Source of the DNA: Hyphomicrobiaceae bacterium
Lineage (GTDB): Bacteria; Pseudomonadota; Alphaproteobacteria; Rhizobiales; Hyphomicrobiaceae
Length of the DNA stretch: 9,113 nt
Direction of reading: 5' to 3'
Assembly (NCBI GenBank): GCA_025359005.1
Contig: JANYHP010000169.1
Location: 1 to 9,113, forward strand
A program made the position numbers and the translations under genes. Of the stretch, positions 1 to 5,785 are shown piece by piece (the stretch's first letter is position 1; each line of letters begins with the position of its first letter). The notes beneath the pieces were generated by a model. The model saw nothing but the letters and a program-made list of their open reading frames with translations, did no database searches and was not told the origin of the DNA.

Positions 1-374
1 CGGGCTTTAAATTCGCCAAGATCGCCGAGTTGCTACCCAAGGCCAGCCCGGATGCCGGCGAAGACGGGTTCAAGAAGTGCGCTGCTTGCCACACCAACGA
101 CAAGGGCGGCACTAATAAGGTTGGCCCCAATCTGTGGAACATCATTGGTCGCCCGGTCGGCCAGGTGGCTGGATTTGCCTATTCTGATGCTGTGAAGGGC
201 AAGGGCGGCGCCTGGACCTGGGAAGCGTTGGCCGTGTATCTGAACGATCCGCGCGGGACCATTCCCGGCAACAAGATGGCGTTTGCGGGCGTGACCGATC
301 CTAACGACCTTGCCGACCTGCTCGTGTACATGCGTAAGCTGGGCGACACGCCGGCCGATCTGCCGGCCAAGTAG
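1..374 (+). CDS. Class I cytochrome c, CycM-like (5' end missing)
   Basis: This is the 3' portion of a cytochrome c gene. The frame is open from base 3, so the gene starts before the window, and 123 residues are visible up to TAG at 372-374. The heme-attachment motif CAACH is encoded at 78-92. The likely sixth heme ligand is the Met codon at 276-278, within GNKMAFAGV. The order CxxCH, GPNLWNIIGR, GFAYSDA, YLNDPRG, GNKM, LLVYMRKL is that of the mitochondrial-like class I cytochromes c. In alphaproteobacteria such domains often sit behind an N-terminal membrane anchor (CycM, cytochrome c552) and carry electrons in the periplasm to a terminal oxidase. The anchor would lie outside the window, so CycM rather than a soluble cytochrome is an inference. 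A hairpin terminator follows, separating it from the transporter operon. An internal TTG at 30 is not a credible start because homology-like sequence continues upstream of it. Confidence 0.93.
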   Translation, partial: GFKFAKIAELLPKASPDAGEDGFKKCAACHTNDKGGTNKVGPNLWNIIGRPVGQVAGFAYSDAVKGKGGAWTWEALAVYLNDPRGTIPGNKMAFAGVTDPNDLADLLVYMRKLGDTPADLPAK

Positions 375-401
375 CCCGGCGCGGCCGTCTTGTACGATTG
401 A

Positions 402-436
402 AAAATGGCTCCGCACAAACGCTGCGGGGCCATTTT
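402..436 (+). terminator. Intrinsic terminator after the cytochrome c gene
   Basis: A 14-bp stem is formed by 402-415 and 423-436 around a 7-nt loop (416-422). Every position pairs, with one G-U wobble (T410 with G428). The core is GC-rich (CCGC with GCGG and GGC with GCC), the left arm begins with four A and the right arm ends in TTTT, so the run of U lies inside the stem. The A/T symmetry means it could work in both directions, but no minus-strand gene ends here. Its place 27 nt past the cytochrome stop codon makes it the end of that transcript. Confidence 0.85.
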
Positions 437-501
437 CGTTCGCAAATCTGTCCAATGGTGGTGTGAAGAACTTGTAACTTGGAAACCGGGTCGCGCGCGC
501 G

Positions 502-514
502 GCATGCTACATGC
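502..514. promoter_or_regulatory. Small inverted repeat, possible operator or promoter region
   Basis: A perfect 5-3-5 dyad (GCATG, CTA, CATGC) lies 68 nt upstream of the first binding-protein start, in the only intergenic space where the operon promoter could be. A poor sigma-70-like pair can be drawn over it (TTGGAA at 479-484, CATGCT at 503-508, 18-nt spacer), with only three of six matches in the -10 box. The rest of 437-582 shows no clear motif. Short dyads occur by chance, so this is weak support for a regulator site. Confidence 0.2.
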
Positions 515-570
515 GGGCGCACGGGAAGCATTCCTGGCGGGTGGTCGTCACGGCGGCATCGCCAGCGGCG

Positions 571-575
571 AGGGA
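571..575 (+). promoter_or_regulatory. Ribosome binding site deciding the start of the first yejA-like gene
   Basis: AGGGA lies 7 nt before ATG 583. This selects 583 over the upstream in-frame ATG at 511, which would place 24 non-hydrophobic residues before the signal peptide, and over ATG 598, which has no comparable site in front of it. Confidence 0.6.
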
Positions 576-582
576 AAACAGC

Positions 583-2448
583 ATGAGCGTTTCGGGCATG
601 AACGTTTCGGTGCGACGCGGCTTTTTGGTCGCCGTGTGTGCTGGGCTGTTGAGCACGGGGTTCGCGGTTGCGCAAGATCTCAAGCGGCACGCCCTGTCGC
701 TGGTGGACACGCCGAAGTTCGGCGCGGATTTCAAGAATTTCGATTGGGTCAATCCTGATGCGCCCAAGGGCGGACGGTTGCGCCAATTTGTTATGGGGAG
801 CTTCGACAGTCTCAACCCATTCCCGGCGCAGGGACAGCCCGCAGGTTCGTTGGCCCTCGTTTACGATACACTGTTCGCCCCAAGCTATGACGAACGCTCG
901 GCGGAATATGGGCTGATCGCCGAATGGATTTCGTATCCGGCCGATTTCAGCTCGGCGACGTTCGGCCTCAGGCCGGCAGCGCATTTCAATGACGGTGCGC
1001 CGGTGACGCCGGAGGACGTAATCTTTTCGTTCGAGGTTCTGAAGGCCAGTTCGCCGAAATATTCGACCTATTATCAGCATGTGGCGAAGGCCGAAAAAAC
1101 CGGCGCAAACGAGGTGCGCTTCATCTTCGACACCAAGGGCAATCGCGAGCTGCCCGATATCGTCACGCAGTTGCCGGTGCTGCCCAAGCATTGGTGGCAG
1201 GCGAAGTCGGCCAAAGGCGAGCCGCGCGACCTGACCAAGACGTCGCTCGAATTGCCGGTGGGATCGGGACCTTATCGGGTGAAGTCGTTCGATCCGGGTC
1301 GCTCCATCGTCTACGAGCGCGTCAAGGACTATTGGGCGCAGAATTTGCCAGTGAGCAAAGGCCTCTGGAACTTCGACGAGATCGAGCTCGTCTATTTTCG
1401 CGATCGCACGGCGGGTTTTGAAGCGTTCAAGAAAGGCGACGTCGATTATTGGTCGGAAGGCTCGGCAAAGGCCTGGGTGACCGAGTTCGAGTTCGATGCG
1501 ATCAAGCGCGGCTTTGTCAAGAAAGAGGCCGTGCCCGTCGTCTCGGTAGCGGCGATGCAAGGCTTCATCCTCAACCAGAGGCGCAAGGTTTTCCAGGATG
1601 TCCGGGTGCGCAAAGCGATGATGCTGGCGTTCGATTTCGAGTGGGCCAACAAGAACCTGTTCTATGAGCAGTATGTGCGGCTGAAGAGTTATTTCGATAA
1701 TTCCGAACTGGCGAGCCGCGGATTGCCGGAGGGACGCGAGCTCGAGATCTTGAATGCGGTGCGCGCCGACCTGCCGGCGGAGGTGTTCACGACGGAGTGG
1801 AAGAACCCGTTCAACGCGACGCCGGAGGATGTGCGGCGCAATCTCGGCTTGGCTGTAAAGTTGCTCGCGGAAGCCGGCTACACCAACAAGGGCGGCACGC
1901 TGGTCGATGCTGCCGGCGTACCGCTGTCGGTGGAATTCCTGCTCGATGATCCGCAGTGGGACCGCCTCGTGCAACCCTATAAGTTGGCGTTGGAAAAGCT
2001 CGGATTGAAGATCACGATCCGGCAGGTCGACAGCGCACAATACGAGCGCCGCAGCCAGGACTTCGATTACGATGTGATCGTCGGCCAGTTCGCTCAATCG
2101 GAGAGCCCAGGCAACGAGCAACGCGATTTCTTCGGCTCGGCCACGGCATCGCAGAAGGGGTCGAAGAACGCCGCTGGCATCCAGAACACAGCGATCGATG
2201 CGATCATCGAGAAGGTCATCTTTGCGACCGACCGTGCCGACCTCATTGCTGCAACACGCGCACTCGACCGGGCGCTGTTGTGGAATTTCATCGTCGTGCC
2301 GCAGTGGCATCTGCCGGCGCAACGCATTGCCTATTGGGACAAGTTCGGGCGGCCTGCCAAAACCCCGATCGCCGGCGCGACGCTGATGCAGACATGGTGG
2401 GTCGATCCGGCCAGGGAGGCGGCGCTGGTTGCCGCGCGCGCGAAGTGA
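583..2448 (+). CDS. yejA: YejA-like peptide-binding protein of an ABC transporter (first copy)
   Basis: A 621-residue periplasmic solute-binding protein of family 5 (SBP_bac_5, the OppA/DppA/YejA group) that should capture peptides and hand them to YejB-YejE. Residues 1-30 look like a signal peptide: Arg11-Arg12, a hydrophobic stretch (about 14-29) and a probable cut after Ala-Val-Ala30. The RRGFL sequence resembles a twin-arginine (Tat) motif, but Sec export is also possible. Typical YejA landmarks follow in order: NPDAPKGG (57-64), LVYDTLF, a GSGPYRV turn, RVKDYWAQNLPV, LWNFDEI, a VRKAMMLAFDFEW segment, and a C-terminal TWWVDPA. Full family length, no frameshift. It differs from E. coli YejA, and from the neighbouring copy, where those have DLRxE and PPVSDGSG-type segments; here they read DYWSEGS and NPFNATP. 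This suggests a different peptide preference, which is inference. The next gene starts 17 nt downstream, so the two are very likely co-transcribed. The start at 583 rests on its ribosome binding site and the signal-peptide position. Confidence 0.93.
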   Translation: MSVSGMNVSVRRGFLVAVCAGLLSTGFAVAQDLKRHALSLVDTPKFGADFKNFDWVNPDAPKGGRLRQFVMGSFDSLNPFPAQGQPAGSLALVYDTLFAPSYDERSAEYGLIAEWISYPADFSSATFGLRPAAHFNDGAPVTPEDVIFSFEVLKASSPKYSTYYQHVAKAEKTGANEVRFIFDTKGNRELPDIVTQLPVLPKHWWQAKSAKGEPRDLTKTSLELPVGSGPYRVKSFDPGRSIVYERVKDYWAQNLPVSKGLWNFDEIELVYFRDRTAGFEAFKKGDVDYWSEGSAKAWVTEFEFDAIKRGFVKKEAVPVVSVAAMQGFILNQRRKVFQDVRVRKAMMLAFDFEWANKNLFYEQYVRLKSYFDNSELASRGLPEGRELEILNAVRADLPAEVFTTEWKNPFNATPEDVRRNLGLAVKLLAEAGYTNKGGTLVDAAGVPLSVEFLLDDPQWDRLVQPYKLALEKLGLKITIRQVDSAQYERRSQDFDYDVIVGQFAQSESPGNEQRDFFGSATASQKGSKNAAGIQNTAIDAIIEKVIFATDRADLIAATRALDRALLWNFIVVPQWHLPAQRIAYWDKFGRPAKTPIAGATLMQTWWVDPAREAALVAARAK

Positions 2449-2450
2449 GC

Positions 2451-2454
2451 GGAG
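2451..2454 (+). promoter_or_regulatory. Probable ribosome binding site for the second yejA
   Basis: GGAG directly after the stop codon of the first binding-protein gene, 11 nt before ATG 2466. The spacing is somewhat long, so it is only moderate support for that start. Confidence 0.35.
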
Positions 2455-2465
2455 TGGCGGACATC

Positions 2466-4472
2466 ATGCAGGCGACACTGAAGCAGCTTGTAGGGCGCAA
2501 TAGGCTGTTTCCGGGCGTATTGCGCCGGCAACAGGCACCAGTATGCACGGGCAAATGGCTCGGGCGGTGGCGGCGCAATACGGCTGAAGCGCCTTTTGCG
2601 CCCTACGGAACTGCGCTGCGTATCGAGGGGTGCGGCGGGGGTGCTGCAACACGACGTTGGCTCACGAATGTCGCCACCGTGCTCATGCTTGGATTTGTGG
2701 CAACCGTGGCCCAAGCCGAGCCGCGGCATGGCTTGTCAGCGTTCGGTGAGTTGAAATATCCGGCGGGTTTCAAGCACTATGACTATGTCAATCCGGATGC
2801 GCCGAAGGGTGGGCGGATTGTCACCATGGGCACCAGCGCGCTTGATACCTTCGACAGCTTCAACGCCTTCATCCTGAAGGGGGACGGCGCTCAGGATGTG
2901 CAAACGCTCGTCTACGACACTTTGATGACGCGCGCCGCCGACGAGCCCGACGCCGTCTACGGTTTGGTTGCAGAAAGCGCCGATCTTGCTGCGGACGGCC
3001 ACTCGATCACGTTCAAGCTGCGCGGCGCGGCGAAATTCGCCGACGGCACGTCAGTGACGGCTGCCGATTGCGTTTTTTCGTTTGCGGCGCTGAAGGAAAA
3101 GGGCCATCCCGTCTATCGCAACCTGTTGCGTAACGTGTCGGAGGTTGCGGCGCTCGATGCGCAGACTGTCCGCTATACATTCACGGGCGAGCAGGTGCGT
3201 GACCTGCCGTTGATCGTTGCATCCCTGCCGGTGCTGCCCAAGTCGTTCTACGACAACCACAAGTTCGACGAGACGTGGCTGGACCGGCCGCTGGGATCAG
3301 GTCCCTACGCCGTCGGCCAGTTCACACAAGGCGCGTTCGTGCAGTTCGTGCGGCGGGCGGACTATTGGGCGCGCGATCTCGCCGTCAATCGCGGTCGCTG
3401 GAATTTCGACGAGGTTCGCTACGAGTATTTCCGCGAGCGTGCGGCGGGGCTGCAGGCGCTCAAGGGCGGCACGCTCGATCTGCGCGAGGAGTTCACGTCG
3501 AAGGAATGGGCGACCGGCTACGATATTCCCGCGGTGCGCGACAAGCGCATCCAGCTGCGTACGCTTGTTGATGGCAGTCCGTCCGGAACGCAGGGTTTCT
3601 GGCTCAATACACGGCTGCCGAAGTTCGCCGATCCGCGCGTGCGGCGCGCCCTCGATCTGGCCTTCGACTACGAATGGACCAACAGCAATCTGTTTTTCAA
3701 TTCCTACAAACGCACGACCAGCTTCTTTGAAAACTCTCCTTTGAAAGCCACTGGCGTCGCACAGGGGGCCGAACTGGCCCTGCTGGACCCGTTCCGCGAC
3801 AAGCTCCCTGTGGAGGTGTTCGGCGAGGCCTATGTGCCGCCCGTATCTGACGGCAGCGGTAAGGATCGAAAACTGCTTTCGGAGGCTTCGAAGCTGCTCA
3901 CCGAAGCGGGCTATGTGATGAACCACGGAAAACGCGTCACCAACACCGGCGTGCCGTTCGAGATTGAGTTCCTCATCACGGATCCGTCCAGCGAACGCTT
4001 TCTCGGCGGCTACGTGCAAAACTTGCAGCTGCTCGGAATCGCGGTGACGCAACGCAAGATCGACGAGGCGCAATACCGGCGGCGCCTCAAGTCATTCGAC
4101 TACGACATCGTCGGCGGGCGCTTTTCAATGCCGTTGACGCCGGGACTGGAACTGCAGAATTTTTTCGGTAGCGAGGCGGCGTCGGCCGAAGGCAGCAACA
4201 ACAAATCCGGCATCAAGGATCCGATTGTGGATGCGCTGATCGGGCACGTCATTGCGGCCAGAGGCCGCGAAGAGTTGACCTCAGCGGGTCGCGCGCTGGA
4301 TCGGGTGCTGCGGGGCGGGCACTACTGGGTGTCGAACTGGTATAAGGGCGCGCATACGGTCGCCTTCTGGGATAAGTTCGGTTGGCCGGAGAAAAAGCCG
4401 CCCTACGATCGCGCCATCCTGGATACGTGGTGGTTCGACGCTGAGAAGGCCGCAAAGCTGAAGATACAGTGA
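2466..4472 (+). CDS. yejA: YejA peptide-binding protein (second copy, closer to E. coli YejA)
   Basis: A family-5 periplasmic binding protein, 668 residues from ATG 2466. It is closer by eye to enterobacterial YejA than the first copy is: EPRHGLS at the mature start, NPDAPKGG (109-116), LVYDTLMTRAADEP, LGSGPYAVGQF, DYWARDLAVNRGRWNFDEV, a DLREE segment, AFDYEWTNSNLFF, YVPPVSDGSG, ALDRVL and the C-terminal DTWWFDAEKAAKL. Expected role: binding oligopeptides, or peptide-like compounds such as microcin C, in the periplasm for YejBEF. The oddity is the N-terminus. A clear hydrophobic export core (about 65-82) with Arg63-Arg64 before it and a likely cut after Ala-Gln-Ala84 is preceded by some 60 polar, Arg-rich residues. 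The only other in-frame standard start before that core is TTG 2520; from 2523 to 2678 there is no ATG, GTG or TTG (only CTG 2616). The start is therefore uncertain, while the mature protein (about 584 residues) is secure. It lies 17 nt after the first copy and 206 nt before yejB. Confidence 0.92.
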   Translation: MQATLKQLVGRNRLFPGVLRRQQAPVCTGKWLGRWRRNTAEAPFAPYGTALRIEGCGGGAATRRWLTNVATVLMLGFVATVAQAEPRHGLSAFGELKYPAGFKHYDYVNPDAPKGGRIVTMGTSALDTFDSFNAFILKGDGAQDVQTLVYDTLMTRAADEPDAVYGLVAESADLAADGHSITFKLRGAAKFADGTSVTAADCVFSFAALKEKGHPVYRNLLRNVSEVAALDAQTVRYTFTGEQVRDLPLIVASLPVLPKSFYDNHKFDETWLDRPLGSGPYAVGQFTQGAFVQFVRRADYWARDLAVNRGRWNFDEVRYEYFRERAAGLQALKGGTLDLREEFTSKEWATGYDIPAVRDKRIQLRTLVDGSPSGTQGFWLNTRLPKFADPRVRRALDLAFDYEWTNSNLFFNSYKRTTSFFENSPLKATGVAQGAELALLDPFRDKLPVEVFGEAYVPPVSDGSGKDRKLLSEASKLLTEAGYVMNHGKRVTNTGVPFEIEFLITDPSSERFLGGYVQNLQLLGIAVTQRKIDEAQYRRRLKSFDYDIVGGRFSMPLTPGLELQNFFGSEAASAEGSNNKSGIKDPIVDALIGHVIAARGREELTSAGRALDRVLRGGHYWVSNWYKGAHTVAFWDKFGWPEKKPPYDRAILDTWWFDAEKAAKLKIQ

Positions 4473-4530
4473 TGCGCTTTGCTGAAGATGCTCGCCGCTC
4501 CGCCACCACGACAGTGCACGACTTATTGTC

Positions 4531-4619
4531 GCCCCTCACGATTCGTTACCGCCCCTCACGATTCGTCACCGCCCCTCACGATTCGTCACCGCCCCTCACG
4601 ATTCGTCACCGCCCCTCAC
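4531..4619. repeat. 20-bp direct tandem repeat array, about 4.5 copies
   Basis: The unit GCCCCTCACGATTCGTCACC occurs at 4531-4550 (one C-to-T change at 4547), 4551-4570, 4571-4590 and 4591-4610 (three identical copies), followed by the first 9 bases again at 4611-4619. Each full unit contains the 9-bp dyad ACGA-T-TCGT (4538-4546, 4558-4566, 4578-4586, 4598-4606). The array lies in the gap between the second yejA and yejB and runs directly into the hairpin element that follows. The 20-bp length is not a multiple of three and a short open frame over it is low-complexity, so it is not coding. It could be a slippage-expanded element end or a regulator-binding array; which of these cannot be told from sequence alone. 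Confidence 0.95.
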
Positions 4620-4626
4620 CCTAGCC

Positions 4627-4658
4627 CTCTCCCCAAGCGAGACGTCGCATGGGGAGAG
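4627..4658 (+). other. GC-rich hairpin before yejB (REP-like or attenuator)
   Basis: CTCTCCCCA (4627-4635) pairs with TGGGGAGAG (4650-4658) over 9 bp. After one A-A mismatch, GCGA (4637-4640) pairs with TCGC (4645-4648), closing a GACG tetraloop. The wording CCCTCACCCTAGCCCTCTCCCC at its left resembles dispersed palindromic elements that I recall from many proteobacterial intergenic regions, but I cannot search for copies. No U-run follows, so it is not a classical terminator. In mRNA it would end 20 nt before the yejB start and could pause polymerase, protect the 3' end of the binding-protein message, or damp yejB translation. It covers the upstream in-frame ATG at 4649, which argues against that start. 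Confidence 0.7.
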
Positions 4659-4678
4659 AGAACTTAGAGCGATCCCCC

Positions 4679-5782
4679 ATGGCCGCCTATCTTCTGAAGC
4701 GCATGTTGCTGATCATCCCGACGATGCTCGGGATCATGCTGATCAGCTTTACGATCATTCAGTTCGCGCCGGGCGGGCCGATCGAGCGCATCATCGCGCA
4801 GGTTTCTGGCAACGAGGTTTCGGCAGCCGATCGCGTCGGCGGGGGCTCGGGAGATGGCTTGCGACGCGGGTCCGCCGCCCAGGCGAGTGCGGAGACTTCC
4901 AAGTATCGCGGCGCACAGGGGCTCGATCCGGAGTTCATCAAGAGCCTGGAGAAGCAGTTCGGCTTCGATAAGCCGGCGCACGAGCGCTTCTTGCTGATGA
5001 TGAAGAACTATCTCACCTTCAATTTCGGCAAGAGCTATTTCCGCGACGTTTCGGTGATGCAGCTTATTCGCGAGAAGATGCCGGTTTCGATTTCGCTCGG
5101 CATCTGGATCACGTTGCTGACGTATATGATCTCAATCCCGCTCGGCATCCGCAAGGCGGTGCACGACGGCGAGAAGTTCGATACGTGGACTTCGGGGCTG
5201 CTGGTGCTCGGCTATGGCATTCCAGGGTTCCTGCTCGGCGTGCTGCTGCTGGTGGTGTTTGCGGGCGGGTCGTTCTTCCAGTGGTTTCCGCTGCGCGGGC
5301 TGACGAGCGAGGGGTGGGAAAATCTCTCGCTGTTTGCCAAGGTGCGTGACTATCTCTGGCATCTGGTGCTGCCGTTGACGGCGATGGCTGTCGGTTCGTT
5401 CACGACGATGACGTTCCTCACCAAGAATTCGTTCCTGGACGAGATCCGCAAGCAATACGTGACGACAGCGCGTGCCAAGGGCCTGGGCGAAGCCCGCGTC
5501 TTCTATGGGCATGTGTTTCGCAACGCGATGCTGATCGTGATTGCCGGCTTTCCGAGCGCGTTCATCCACGCGTTCTTCTCGGGCTCGTTGCTGGTCGAGA
5601 AGATCTACTCGCTCGACGGGATCGGGCTGCTGAGTTGGGAAAGTGTCATCAACCGAGACTATCCGGTGGTTTTCGCGACGCTCTATATTTTCGCGTTACT
5701 GGGGCTGGTCGTGCAGGTGCTTACCGATTTCGTCTACACGCTGATCGATCCGCGCATCGATTTCGAAAGCCGGGAGGTCTGA
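4679..5782 (+). CDS. yejB: YejB, inner-membrane permease of the peptide ABC transporter
   Basis: A 367-residue permease (BPD_transp_1, DppB/OppB group) forming half of the membrane channel with YejE. The start MAAYLLKRMLLIIPT at ATG 4679 matches the way E. coli YejB (MGAYLIRRLLLVIPT) begins, so it is preferred over ATG 4649, which lies in a hairpin. Membrane segments by eye: about 9-30, 136-158, 172-196, 228-250, 284-304 and 330-355. The APGGP motif follows the first segment. A Gly/Ser/Ala-rich periplasmic stretch (about 50-83) then leads to YRGAQGLDPEF, which YejB proteins share. The cytoplasmic EAA loop that contacts the ATPase is at about 261-283 (VTTARAKGLG...GHVFRNA). The C-terminus LIDPRIDFESREV is typical. 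No strong ribosome binding site is visible before 4679, so translation may be modest. yejE starts 3 nt after the stop. Confidence 0.97.
   Translation: MAAYLLKRMLLIIPTMLGIMLISFTIIQFAPGGPIERIIAQVSGNEVSAADRVGGGSGDGLRRGSAAQASAETSKYRGAQGLDPEFIKSLEKQFGFDKPAHERFLLMMKNYLTFNFGKSYFRDVSVMQLIREKMPVSISLGIWITLLTYMISIPLGIRKAVHDGEKFDTWTSGLLVLGYGIPGFLLGVLLLVVFAGGSFFQWFPLRGLTSEGWENLSLFAKVRDYLWHLVLPLTAMAVGSFTTMTFLTKNSFLDEIRKQYVTTARAKGLGEARVFYGHVFRNAMLIVIAGFPSAFIHAFFSGSLLVEKIYSLDGIGLLSWESVINRDYPVVFATLYIFALLGLVVQVLTDFVYTLIDPRIDFESREV
5772..5777 (+). promoter_or_regulatory. Ribosome binding site for yejE
   Basis: GGGAGG inside the last codons of yejB, 8 nt before ATG 5786. This is the strongest ribosome binding site in the transporter core and fixes the yejE start. 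Confidence 0.75.
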
Positions 5783-5785
5783 GCG

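Noticed and set aside
511..582. ATG 511 as the start of the first yejA-like gene
   Set aside because: It adds 24 polar residues before the signal peptide, has no ribosome binding site and overlaps the leader dyad; ATG 583 has AGGGA at good spacing.
301..2322. Long minus-strand open frame of 673 residues opposite the first yejA-like gene
   Set aside because: It lies antisense to a gene with a clear family match. Its translation is Arg-, His- and Leu-rich with no recognisable domain, as expected for the mirror frame of GC-rich codons. It also crosses the terminator hairpin and enters the cytochrome gene.
2280..2465. Extension of the second yejA upstream of ATG 2466 into the first copy
   Set aside because: The frame is open there by chance; it would overlap the end of a conserved gene by more than 160 bases and add sequence unlike any binding protein.
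3297..4073. Minus-strand open frame of 258 residues opposite the second yejA
   Set aside because: Antisense shadow of a well-supported gene, with no family resemblance.
4531..4619. CRISPR array
   Set aside because: The 20-bp units are directly adjacent with no unique spacers between them, so this is a simple tandem repeat.
4627..4658. Intrinsic terminator ending the yejA transcript
   Set aside because: The stem is strong, but no run of T follows in the plus direction; partial attenuation or mRNA protection remains possible.
4479..4667. Short plus-strand open frame of 62 residues between yejA and yejB
   Set aside because: Mostly the translation of the 20-bp repeats and the hairpin, with no ribosome binding site and a low-complexity Pro/Ser/Arg product.
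4649..4681. Upstream ATG 4649 as the yejB start
   Set aside because: The ATG lies inside the hairpin, and the ten extra residues do not fit YejB; the protein from ATG 4679 lines up with the family N-terminus.
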